Shown piece after piece: positions 17,899-25,275 of a stretch of DNA of 64,000 nucleotides. The position numbers and the translations under genes were made by a program. The notes beneath the pieces are model-generated. The model ran no database searches, was not told where the DNA came from, and was given only the letters and a program-made list of their open reading frames with translations. Every line of letters begins with the position of its first letter. Position 1 is the first letter of the stretch. The stretch is from assembly GCA_013791885.1 (NCBI GenBank), contig VMSZ01000007.1:1-64000 (forward strand). The letters are read 5' to 3'. Origin of the DNA: Sulfurimonas sp. (lineage in GTDB: Bacteria; Campylobacterota; Campylobacteria; Campylobacterales; Sulfurimonadaceae).

Positions 17899-17923
17899 GC
17901 ATATTCGCGTTAGCGAATTATGC
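17899..17923 (-). other. Hairpin over the tuf stop codon
   Basis: On the minus strand GCATAATTCGC and GCGAATATGC form a 10-bp stem with one bulged A and a 4-base loop, spanning the tuf stop. There is no T-tract. It may mark the mRNA end or processing point between tuf and rpmG. Confidence 0.4.
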
Positions 17924-19117
17924 AAGAATCTCAGATACAACACCAGCACCAACAGTTCTACCACCCTCACGGATAGCGAATTTAGTACCTTTTTCCATAG
18001 CGATCGGGTGTATTAAATCAACAGTAATACTTACGTTATCACCTGGCATAACCATCTCAGTACCTTCTGGTAATGAAATTGCACCAGTAACGTCTGTAGT
18101 ACGTACATAGAATTGTGGACGGTAGTTAGTAAAGAATGGAGTATGACGTCCACCTTCGTCTTTACTTAATACATAAATCTCAGCTGAGAATTTAGTATGT
18201 GGAGTAATAGATTTTGGTTTACATAAAACTTGACCACGCTCAACAGCATCTTTAGTGATACCACGAACTAGAATACCACAGTTATCACCTGCAACACCCT
18301 CAGTCATTTCTTTACGGAACATTTCGATACCTGTTACAGTAGTTGATTGAGTGTCTCTGATACCGATAATTTCGATAACGTCACCAATTTTTACTGTACC
18401 ACGTTCAATACGTCCAGTTACAACTGTTCCACGACCTGAGATTGAGAAAACGTCCTCAACTGGCATTAGGAAAGGTTTATCAGTTTCACGCTCTGGTTGA
18501 GGGATATATCTATCAACTTCAGCCATTAATTTTTGAATTTTTGCTGACCACTCGCCAAGAGTACCAGTTTTTGCTTCTTCAAGAGCTTTCAATGCTGAAC
18601 CAGCTACGATTGGAGTATCGTCACCTGGGAAATCATACATATCCAATAGTTCACGAATTTCCATTTCTACTAGTTCTAGTAGTTCTTCATCGTCAACCAT
18701 ATCTTCTTTGTTCATGAAAACAACGATGTATGGTACACCAACTTGTTTTGAAAGAAGAATGTGCTCACGTGTTTGTGGCATCGGACCATCAGCTGCAGAA
18801 ACAACTAATATAGCACCGTCCATTTGAGCAGCACCAGTAATCATGTTTTTAACGTAGTCCGCGTGACCTGGACAGTCAACGTGTGCATAGTGACGATTAT
18901 TAGTCTCATACTCAACATGTGAAGTAGCGATAGTGATACCACGTTCTCTTTCTTCTGGAGCATTATCGATTGCATCGTAATCCATCATTTTTGCACCATT
19001 AGTTACTGCTAGTACAGCTGTAATTGCTGCCGTTAATGTAGTTTTACCATGGTCAACGTGACCTATTGTACCGATGTTACAGTGAGGCTTATTACGCTCA
19101 AACTTTTCTTTTGCCAT
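17918..19117 (-). CDS. tuf: Translation elongation factor Tu
   Basis: 399 residues. EF-Tu delivers aminoacyl-tRNA to the ribosome as a GTP complex. The G1 motif G-H-V-D-H-G-K-T is at residues 19-26, followed by D-C-P-G-H and N-K-E-D, with domains 2 and 3 complete. A strong GGAGGA ribosome binding site precedes the ATG. The gene follows four tRNA genes, as in the E. coli tufB operon, and is followed by rpmG, tRNA-Trp, secE and nusG. Only one tuf copy is in this window. Confidence 0.98.
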   Translation of the reverse strand: MAKEKFERNKPHCNIGTIGHVDHGKTTLTAAITAVLAVTNGAKMMDYDAIDNAPEERERGITIATSHVEYETNNRHYAHVDCPGHADYVKNMITGAAQMDGAILVVSAADGPMPQTREHILLSKQVGVPYIVVFMNKEDMVDDEELLELVEMEIRELLDMYDFPGDDTPIVAGSALKALEEAKTGTLGEWSAKIQKLMAEVDRYIPQPERETDKPFLMPVEDVFSISGRGTVVTGRIERGTVKIGDVIEIIGIRDTQSTTVTGIEMFRKEMTEGVAGDNCGILVRGITKDAVERGQVLCKPKSITPHTKFSAEIYVLSKDEGGRHTPFFTNYRPQFYVRTTDVTGAISLPEGTEMVMPGDNVSITVDLIHPIAMEKGTKFAIREGGRTVGAGVVSEILA

Positions 19118-19152
19118 TGTGTCCTCCGACTTAATTTGTGAATAGAAATGGA

Positions 19153-19158
19153 ATTATA
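19153..19158 (-). promoter_or_regulatory. Candidate -10 of a tuf promoter
   Basis: A TATAAT preceded by a T-rich run lies 36-41 bases before the tuf ATG, with no clear -35, the form described for sigma-70 promoters in Campylobacter and Helicobacter. It would allow tuf to be transcribed apart from the tRNA genes. Confidence 0.45.
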
Positions 19159-19216
19159 CCCAAAAATTATTCAATTATTGCTTAATCAAAACATAACATT
19201 TATTTTTTGCTGTTTC

Positions 19217-19291
<75 letters not shown>

Positions 19292-19438
19292 ATAAATATA
19301 GATGTATTTATAAGCAATAATTGCATAATTTTTTTACAATGATATTAGTTAAATGATTAGATTTCTATATAAATATTTCTATTGCATATAGTAGTATGAA
19401 GTAAAGATGAATTTGTACTTCAGCTTCCAGATTTTCAA

Positions 19439-19515
19439 TGGAGCGGGTGAAGGGACTCGAACCCTCGACCCTCAGCTTGGAAGGCTGACGCTCTAGCCAA
19501 CTGAGCTACGCCCGC
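19439..19515 (-). tRNA. tRNA-Gly (anticodon TCC)
   Basis: 77 bases with encoded CCA. Acceptor GCGGGCG/CACCCGC-type pairing, anticodon loop CTTCCAA within TCAGC/GCTGA, giving anticodon UCC (GGA and GGG codons). It is third in the Thr-Tyr-Gly-Thr-tuf order. The following 147 bases (19292-19438), before the next tRNA, are AT-rich and show no gene. Confidence 0.95.
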
Positions 19516-19529
19516 ATGTGCCATTGAAA

Positions 19530-19614
19530 TGGTGGTGAGAAGAGGAGTCGAACCTCTGAACCCGTAGGGAGCGGATTTACAGTCCGCCGTCGTTGGCCAC
19601 TTGACTATCTCACC
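19530..19614 (-). tRNA. tRNA-Tyr (anticodon GTA)
   Basis: 85 bases, class II with a long variable arm (CTCCCTACGGGTTCAG region) and encoded CCA. Acceptor GGTGAGA/TCTCACC pairs fully; the anticodon loop is CTGTAAA with anticodon GUA for tyrosine codons. It lies 14 bases from tRNA-Gly. Confidence 0.96.
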
Positions 19615-19671
19615 ATGAGATATATAATCTAATAATCTGGTCTAACACTGTTTCTAATATTCGAAATTCAA

Positions 19672-19748
19672 TGGTGCCGACACGAGGATTCGAACCCCGG
19701 GCCTGCTGATTACAAATCAGCTGCTCTAGCCAACTGAGCTATGTCGGC
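19672..19748 (-). tRNA. tRNA-Thr (anticodon TGT)
   Basis: 77 bases with encoded CCA. Acceptor GCCGACA/TGTCGGC is perfect; anticodon stem CTGAT/ATCAG holds TTTGTAA-type loop with anticodon UGU. It is the first gene of the tRNA-tuf operon, 18 bases downstream of a consensus -10 element. Confidence 0.96.
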
Positions 19749-19765
19749 ATCGAATTTGAGCCAGA

Positions 19766-19794
19766 ATTATAGTGCAAAACATTTTCATTGTCAA
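19766..19794 (-). promoter_or_regulatory. Consensus sigma-70 promoter of the tRNA-tuf operon
   Basis: On the minus strand TTGACA (19794-19789) and TATAAT (19771-19766) are separated by exactly 17 bases: a perfect match to the sigma-70 consensus at all twelve positions. The expected transcript start is about 10 bases before tRNA-Thr(UGU). It is the strongest promoter visible in the window, fitting stable RNA and EF-Tu output. Confidence 0.9.
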
Positions 19795-19803
19795 GACTTT
19801 TAT

Positions 19804-20583
19804 CTAAAAGTTTATAATTTCTTCATCTTTTAGAATATTCATCTCATACAGGGCCCTATTCTTGGCGATTTCTTCTTTTATTTTTTCTAAAAAAATCGGT
19901 TTCATATGGTTAATGTAAAACCTTATATCATCTCTTTTTAGATTTTTCAACTCTTCAAACAAAATTTTTGGTGTCATATGCTTGCTCTCTTTCGCCAGTC
20001 TTTGCATATTAGACGTAAAAGAGCATTCAAGTATGGCAGTTGTAATAGTATGATTATTTTCTATTTCAGAAATTACATCCGCTAAAGAGTAAGTGTCTGC
20101 TGAGATTATTACACTACTTTGATTTTTTCTATATACATAACCGCAACTAGGAACCGTGTGGTCTGTTTGTATTGCTTTTATAAATTCATTTTCTCCAAGG
20201 GCGTACTCCACACCTAATTCTATTTCAGTATACGTTACACTCATTCCAGAAGAGTCGTGTAACTTTATCTTTGCAAAATCAGGCCAGATAATATCATTCA
20301 AGAAATGTTTTTTAATTGCTGCTATGGTTTGAGGAAGTGCCATAATATTCAGTGGCTTTACTCTACTGCCATAGTAGTTATCCAAAATATAGGCTATATC
20401 TGTTATGTGGTCAAGGTGCGAATGCGTAAGCCAAATGTTTTCAATAGAAGTAGATGAAGCTTCCAAAGTATTGAGCAAATTCCCCGCATCAATAACGTTT
20501 TTTGCATTCAAATAAAAAGAAGTTGTTCCAAATCCCTTAGCATTACTTCCGTAAGCGCCCAATATCTTTATTTTATTTTCCAT
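19804..20583 (-). CDS. Metallo-beta-lactamase fold phosphodiesterase, class II cAMP type
   Basis: 259 residues. The metal-binding motif T-H-S-H-L-D-H-I is at residues 53-60, followed by an Asp/His pattern (Q-T-D-H-T-V near 140 and S-A-D-T near 163) expected of this fold. The form H-x-H-L-D-H with nearby D-A-G resembles class II 3',5'-cyclic-nucleotide phosphodiesterases more than RNase Z or glyoxalase II. Function is inferred by family; the substrate is not certain. It is divergently oriented from yaaA, 96 bases away, with a shared AT-rich promoter region. Confidence 0.75.
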   Translation of the reverse strand: MENKIKILGAYGSNAKGFGTTSFYLNAKNVIDAGNLLNTLEASSTSIENIWLTHSHLDHITDIAYILDNYYGSRVKPLNIMALPQTIAAIKKHFLNDIIWPDFAKIKLHDSSGMSVTYTEIELGVEYALGENEFIKAIQTDHTVPSCGYVYRKNQSSVIISADTYSLADVISEIENNHTITTAILECSFTSNMQRLAKESKHMTPKILFEELKNLKRDDIRFYINHMKPIFLEKIKEEIAKNRALYEMNILKDEEIINF

Positions 20584-20679
20584 TTGCTCTACACTTATTA
20601 CTTTAAACTCAAGTCCTTATTGACTAAGCTAAAGTATAATTTTCATTGATTATATCATTAAAAAATAAAAGGTTTATCT

Positions 20680-21408
20680 ATGCTAAAAATTCTATTTTCC
20701 CCATCAGAGGGAAAAATAAGTGGCGGAAACGCAGAGAGAAAAGAGCTTCTTGGTTCAAACTCCGCAAGAGAAGAGATTTTAGACACATATAATGCCATCG
20801 TAAAGAATGAAAATGAAAAAGAGATTGTGGAGCTATTTGGACTAAAAAAATTTGATGATTGCAAACCATATCTGCAAGATTTATCTTCTGCACCGCTTAT
20901 GTGTGCCATAGAGCGTTACAGCGGCGTAGCATACGACTATCTGGATTATCCTTCGCTTGAAAAAAATGCACAAGAGTATCTCAAGAAAAATACAATTATT
21001 TTCTCAAATTTATATGGAGCGATTTTAGGCTCAGATACCATTGCTAACTACAAAGTCAAGCAGGGAAACTCAATAGGTACCATTGAACCAGATAAATTTT
21101 ACAGAGACAGATTTTCATATCAGCTAGATTTGTATCTTGCCAAGGATGAGATTTTAGACCTGCGTGCTGGTTACTACGACAAATTTTACAAAGTAAACAA
21201 AAACTATACGACACTTAAATTTTTAAAAGACGGTAAAAGTGTCAGTCACTGGGCCAAAGCTTACAGAGGTAAAGTTTTGCGAGAACTCGCCCTTCACAGT
21301 ATTAATTCTATAAAAGAGTTTATGTCACTTGAAATAGAGGGATTAAGCGTCGCAGAGATTAAAGTAATCAAGAATAAAACTGAAATCGTATATAATATCT
21401 CAAACTAA
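20680..21408 (+). CDS. yaaA: YaaA family peroxide-stress protein
   Basis: 242 residues, a normal length for YaaA (DUF328). It begins M-L-K-I-L-F-S-P-S-E-G-K, with later Y-S-G-V-A-Y-D-Y-L and the conserved F-Y-R-D-R-F-S-Y-Q-L-like and S-H-W-A-K-A-Y-R-G-K blocks. In E. coli YaaA limits free iron and DNA damage under hydrogen peroxide stress and binds DNA; the exact activity is less clear in this class. An AAAAGG site precedes the ATG. The SpoU methyltransferase gene follows 45 bases later. Confidence 0.85.
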   Translation: MLKILFSPSEGKISGGNAERKELLGSNSAREEILDTYNAIVKNENEKEIVELFGLKKFDDCKPYLQDLSSAPLMCAIERYSGVAYDYLDYPSLEKNAQEYLKKNTIIFSNLYGAILGSDTIANYKVKQGNSIGTIEPDKFYRDRFSYQLDLYLAKDEILDLRAGYYDKFYKVNKNYTTLKFLKDGKSVSHWAKAYRGKVLRELALHSINSIKEFMSLEIEGLSVAEIKVIKNKTEIVYNISN

Positions 21409-21453
21409 GAGAGACTTTCAAAGATTACAAGTCTTAGAAAAAGGGACATTATA

Positions 21454-22203
21454 GTGCAAGATTCACAAGAGTATTTAGATAAAAAAGCGTATTTTGAAAA
21501 AATAATTACACTGTATGGCAGAAATGTAGTCATTGAAATTTTACAAGACTCAACCGTAGAAATTCATAAACTTCATATGGCAAACTCGAACAAACAAGAT
21601 GGAGCAATTTCTGAAATACTTGCACTTGCTAAAAAACGCGGCATTGAGATTAGCTACCATGATAAAACAGCGCTCAGCCGTATCAGTAAAAATGCCAAAC
21701 AAGACCAAGGTGTAGCCATAGATATACTCGCAAAACTTTATACAAATGCAAAAGAGATTAAAAATCTTGACTCTTTTAAACTCATCGCCCTTGATGGCAT
21801 ACAAAATCCTCAAAACCTTGGGATGATTGTCCGCTCATGCGCAGCAGGAGACATTGACGGTATTATTTTGCCGAAAAAAAGCTCTGCTAAAATCTCTCCT
21901 CTTGTCATCAAAGCAAGTGCGGGAACACTTTTTAAGCTTCCAATTTACTACTGTAATGGATTAGAAGATGTTTTGTCAGATTTGCAAGATACAAAAATTT
22001 ATGCGCTCTCTTCTCATGCCAAAAATAGTATTTATGACTTAAACGCAGCGAAAAAGTCTATCTTTGTTTTGGGAAATGAAAGCGAAGGTGTAAGCCCGGA
22101 AGTTGAAAAACTTTGTAACGACAAAATCAGTATTCCTATGAAACGCGGTGTCGAATCTTTAAATGTAGCTGTGACAGCCTCACTTATTGCGTTTATGCGG
22201 TAA
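21454..22203 (+). CDS. SpoU/TrmH family RNA 2'-O-methyltransferase
   Basis: 249 residues, GTG start with AAGGG 8 bases upstream. It has the three SPOUT knot motifs: motif 1 with N-P-Q-N-L-G-M-I-V-R-S (residues 118-128), motif 2 L-G-N-E-S-E-G-V-S-P-E-V (206-217) and motif 3 M-K-R-G-V-E-S-L-N-V-A-V (229-240). It has the RlmB-like arrangement with an N-terminal substrate-binding domain, so 23S rRNA G2251 methylation is a reasonable but unproven guess. A second SpoU gene is at 29359. Confidence 0.88.
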   Translation: MQDSQEYLDKKAYFEKIITLYGRNVVIEILQDSTVEIHKLHMANSNKQDGAISEILALAKKRGIEISYHDKTALSRISKNAKQDQGVAIDILAKLYTNAKEIKNLDSFKLIALDGIQNPQNLGMIVRSCAAGDIDGIILPKKSSAKISPLVIKASAGTLFKLPIYYCNGLEDVLSDLQDTKIYALSSHAKNSIYDLNAAKKSIFVLGNESEGVSPEVEKLCNDKISIPMKRGVESLNVAVTASLIAFMR

Positions 22204-22219
22204 AAAGTGCTGCATACTT

Positions 22220-22242
22220 TACCCAGCCGCTTTTGGCGGGTA
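22220..22242. terminator. Convergent hairpin after the SpoU gene
   Basis: TACCC-A-GCC and GGC-GGGTA pair around a 6-base loop with one bulge in the 45-base gap between two convergent stop codons. No long T-tract is present on either strand; it is a weak bidirectional terminator candidate. Confidence 0.4.
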
Positions 22243-22248
22243 AAATGT

Positions 22249-22515
22249 TTACTCAGCTAATTTCTCAGGTGTCAACCCTACTTCTTCCAAATAATGACGC
22301 AAACCAACAACCTCATCCTTCGACAAATTCCCTGAATGGTGCATCCCCAGAACATACTCTTTTGAGCCACAAAATATCTTTAACTTATTTGTTTTCGTCT
22401 GCTCTACTTCACAGCCAAAATGTTCCAACGCAGCAACCAATTTCCTAGAATCCAAATCAGAGGCGACAGGATGTTCAAACACTTTTTCTATTTTTTTAAT
22501 ATGCTTATGAGCCAT
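22249..22515 (-). CDS. HicA-like small RNA-binding-fold protein, no HicB partner
   Basis: 88 residues. The order K-K-I-E-K-V-F-E-H-P, then L-V-A-A-L-E-H-F-G-C-E-V, a basic strand K-L-K-I-F-C, then M-H-H-S-G and a C-terminal helix with L-R-H-Y-L-E-E-V-G-L matches the alpha-beta-beta-beta-alpha layout of HicA/YcfA-like proteins (mRNA interferase fold). The extended N-terminal I-E-K-V-F-E-H-P is typical of a solitary subfamily found without an antitoxin. No HicB-like gene is adjacent: the flanking genes are SpoU and pirin. Toxin activity is therefore doubtful. Confidence 0.6.
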   Translation of the reverse strand: MAHKHIKKIEKVFEHPVASDLDSRKLVAALEHFGCEVEQTKTNKLKIFCGSKEYVLGMHHSGNLSKDEVVGLRHYLEEVGLTPEKLAE

Positions 22516-22575
22516 ATAATTCCTTTGTACTTTTCACAATTATACTCCTGGACTTCTTTAAAAAAAGCTTTAAAT

Positions 22576-23280
22576 TCACGCTTCTTTCATTTCAATAAAT
22601 AAAAAGTGGGAGTTCTCTAAAGCTTCTATCGTAAGAGAACGCTCATCCATAATTTCTAAAGCATCTGAATCTTCTAAAGTTATCCCATTAACGAAAGAAC
22701 TTCCCTCAATCTGTACAAAGTAAATTTGTCTGCCTTCTTCCAAATGATAATCTAAAGAATTCCCCTTTTCTAACTCGCTTACATATATGTTTACATCTTG
22801 ATGAAGTTTTATTTTAGAAGTTGCGCTTTGCGAAGAAACAATAGGCAAAAATTTGTTTCTTCTATTTTCTAGAGTATATCTATGTGAACCATAGAGTTTA
22901 GGCAAGTCGTTTTTTGGAGGAATTATCCACATTTGAAGCAGTCGTATATCGTCATTTTTATTCAAGTTGTACTCACTATGAGCTATTCCACTTCCGGCAC
23001 TCATGTACTGAACTTCACCGCGTTTGAGAGTTTCGGAATTGCCTAGAGAATCCTTGTGTGTTAATTCGCCGCGAATAATATAGGTTACTATTTCCATATT
23101 TTTATGAGGGTGCATATCAAAACCGCTCTGTGAGCTGATAATATCATCGTTTAAAACTCTTAACACTCCAAAGTTTCTGTTGTCATGATTAATATATTCG
23201 GCAAAAGAGAAGTGAAAACGACTCTTTAGCCAGCCTTTGCTTGAGACATACATACTATCTTTTGGTATTTTTTTGAACAT
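22576..23280 (-). CDS. Pirin family protein (YhhW type)
   Basis: 234 residues, a bicupin. The N-terminal cupin has the metal-binding H-P-H-K-N-M-E-I (about 57-64) and, after G-E-L-T-H-K-D-S, the G-I-A-H-S-E-Y-N segment (about 98-105), giving the three His and one Glu that bind iron. YhhW relatives show quercetin 2,3-dioxygenase activity in vitro; the natural substrate is unknown. It is followed on the same strand by the HicA-like gene and preceded by the YceI gene with a 23-base gap, so it may be cotranscribed with YceI. Confidence 0.88.
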   Translation of the reverse strand: MFKKIPKDSMYVSSKGWLKSRFHFSFAEYINHDNRNFGVLRVLNDDIISSQSGFDMHPHKNMEIVTYIIRGELTHKDSLGNSETLKRGEVQYMSAGSGIAHSEYNLNKNDDIRLLQMWIIPPKNDLPKLYGSHRYTLENRRNKFLPIVSSQSATSKIKLHQDVNIYVSELEKGNSLDYHLEEGRQIYFVQIEGSSFVNGITLEDSDALEIMDERSLTIEALENSHFLFIEMKEA

Positions 23281-23303
23281 TTTTATACCTCTAAGAAAAC
23301 AAA

Positions 23304-23873
23304 CTACTTACTTTGAATACCTTCTATATTGATTTCTAATTTCACATCTTCACTCACAGCCACACCGCCAGTCTCTAAGATTTGATTCCATTTGATGTTG
23401 TAATCAAGTCTGTTGATTTTGCCGCTAAGAGTGAGCCCTGCTCTAGTATTTCCCCATGGGTCTTGCATAACACCGCCAAACTCGTAATCTAGTACAACAT
23501 CTTTGGTCACATCTTTAATAGTAAGTTTTCCGTAAGCCTTATCGCCTTTAACACTCTCAAGCACAAAAGTGATTTTTGGGTACTTTGCCGCATCAAACAA
23601 GTCTGCTGAGCGCAAATGATTGTCTCTTTTCTCAATGTTTGTGTTAATAGACGCAACATCTATCTCGGCATTCATCGCTGTAAGGAGATTTGTTTTGTCA
23701 TCTAACTCAAAACTGCCCTTAAATTTATTAAACTCTCCATTTACCGTGCTTATCATCATATGTTTGACTTTAAAGCCAACATTCGTATGAGAAACATCTA
23801 CATTAAATGCAGCTCCAAACAAAGAACCAGCACTCAAAAACACAACTATTAACAGGTAAGCAAAAGCTTTCAT
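23304..23873 (-). CDS. YceI family periplasmic lipid-binding protein
   Basis: 189 residues with a clear signal peptide (M-K-A-F-A-Y then hydrophobic, ending near L-F-G-A-A). The mature part is a lipocalin-like barrel of the YceI family: F-N-V-D-V-S-H-T-N-V-G-F-K-V-K-H at the start, F-K-G-S-F-E-L-D and K-Y-P-K-I-T-F in the middle. YceI proteins bind polyisoprenoids in other bacteria. Its AAAGGATG ribosome binding site is one arm of a 7-bp inverted repeat (23878-23884 with 23901-23907), and a TATAAT -10 lies at 23908-23913. Confidence 0.9.
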   Translation of the reverse strand: MKAFAYLLIVVFLSAGSLFGAAFNVDVSHTNVGFKVKHMMISTVNGEFNKFKGSFELDDKTNLLTAMNAEIDVASINTNIEKRDNHLRSADLFDAAKYPKITFVLESVKGDKAYGKLTIKDVTKDVVLDYEFGGVMQDPWGNTRAGLTLSGKINRLDYNIKWNQILETGGVAVSEDVKLEINIEGIQSK

Positions 23874-23994
23874 GATACATCCTTTAAAAGAAATTTTTAT
23901 AAGGATGATTATACTCCTATGAGCTATTTAATCCATATGATAGTTTTTAATTAGTTGTTGCGTTTAAGTAGTTTCATATAACAATTTATTATAT

Positions 23995-24315
23995 CTATGA
24001 GTTCATAATCTCATAAGGGCGTTTTATTTCGCGGATAACCTCACCAACGCTCATATGACGTGACTTTCTCAAAAACTCTTTTCCATCCAAAAATACCAAA
24101 ACAGTGGGAATAGTAAAAACACTAAAGTGCGCGGAAGTTTCCTGTTCTATAGAAGTATCAATGCTTATAACTTCAAAATTTTTAAAATTTCCCTCTATTG
24201 CTTCAAGCAGTTTAGGCTTGAGTGCATGACACACATTACATGTCGGTGCAGAGAAATACAGCATTACCGCTAAGTTTTCATTAATTGTCTGGTTAATATT
24301 TTCTATTGTTTGCAT
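23995..24315 (-). CDS. Thioredoxin-like protein
   Basis: 106 residues, one thioredoxin domain without a signal peptide, hence cytoplasmic. The active site is C26-N-V-C29 rather than C-G-P-C, preceded by Y-F-S-A-P-T; the cis-proline is in F-T-I-P-T. The altered C-x-x-C suggests a different redox potential or partner than main thioredoxin. It is divergent from the AEC transporter gene, 45 bases away. Confidence 0.85.
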   Translation of the reverse strand: MQTIENINQTINENLAVMLYFSAPTCNVCHALKPKLLEAIEGNFKNFEVISIDTSIEQETSAHFSVFTIPTVLVFLDGKEFLRKSRHMSVGEVIREIKRPYEIMNS

Positions 24316-24360
24316 CTATAAAGCCTTTATTTGTGAAGAGGAATTATAATATAATCCCTT

Positions 24361-25269
24361 ATGAGTTCCATACTATTTTCCATATTAGGCGTATATATTT
24401 TTATCGTCATCGGTTTTATTGCTAAAATGAGCTTTAAAGAGCAGATGGATGATAAGACGATTACTCTTGTTAATGTCTATTTCTTACAAGTATTTCTAAC
24501 TTTTTGGGGATTGCTCATTCGTCCCATAGACATTACCCTGCTTTATGCTCCCTCTGTTTACTTATTAATTGTGCTCATTGTTGTGCTTATGGCTGCGTTT
24601 GGTGCGAAGTTTTTGTTTGAAAATAAAAAAGAGTATTCCATTGCCACAGTCGCCGCCATCATAGGAAACACTGGAAATTTAGGCATTCCTATAAATATTG
24701 CCATCTTTGGCGAAGCTTCCATACCGTACACGACAGTCGTCAATCTTGTCAATGTTTTTGTGGTTTACACTATCGGCGTTTTTTACTACTCGCGTGGGAG
24801 TTTTGATACAAAAACATCTCTTCTTAACATCGTTAAAATACCTATTCTTTGGGCTGCAATAATCGCCATAGGTCTCAGTCTTTATGGATATGCACCCTCA
24901 GAGACAGTCTTAAGTACGCTCATGATGGGCGCCTATGCCTCTATGACGATGCAGCTCTTTTTATTTGGAATGTATTTATATGGTACGAAAATAAATGAGA
25001 TTAGTAAAACCTTGGTTCTATGGGTTCTTGCGTTTAAATTTTTGCTGCTTCCGCTTGTTGCGTTTGCTGTCCTTTATTTTTTAAACTTGGAACCTATGAT
25101 AAAAGGGATTATCTTCATAGAGATTATGATGCCTCTTGCTATTGCAAATGTAAACTTGGCATCGCTATATGATTGCAGTCCTAGGATTGTTACTGCTTTG
25201 GTTTTTGCTTCATCTATTCTATTTTTAGGAGTGATTTTTATTGCTGTCAAACTTCTTGCGTTTTTGTAA
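24361..25269 (+). CDS. AEC family transporter
   Basis: 302 residues with about ten hydrophobic helices, split into two halves, as in auxin efflux carrier (AEC) proteins such as malate permease MleP. G-N-T-G-N-L-G-I-P-I-N-I-A-I-F-G (about 101-116) is the conserved crossover region. It likely exports or imports a small organic anion across the inner membrane; the substrate cannot be read from the sequence. The 3' end is 6 bases from the stop of the convergent heme lipoprotein gene, with no terminator between. Confidence 0.85.
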   Translation: MSSILFSILGVYIFIVIGFIAKMSFKEQMDDKTITLVNVYFLQVFLTFWGLLIRPIDITLLYAPSVYLLIVLIVVLMAAFGAKFLFENKKEYSIATVAAIIGNTGNLGIPINIAIFGEASIPYTTVVNLVNVFVVYTIGVFYYSRGSFDTKTSLLNIVKIPILWAAIIAIGLSLYGYAPSETVLSTLMMGAYASMTMQLFLFGMYLYGTKINEISKTLVLWVLAFKFLLLPLVAFAVLYFLNLEPMIKGIIFIEIMMPLAIANVNLASLYDCSPRIVTALVFASSILFLGVIFIAVKLLAFL

Positions 25270-25275
25270 TAAAGA

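Noticed and set aside
22249-22515. Functional HicAB toxin-antitoxin module
   Set aside because: No second small gene is present on either side; only a solitary HicA-like protein can be supported.
23878-23913. Hairpin hiding the YceI ribosome binding site
   Set aside because: The TATAAT at 23908-23913 puts the transcript start inside the upstream arm, so the full RNA hairpin would not form; at best it is a DNA palindrome.
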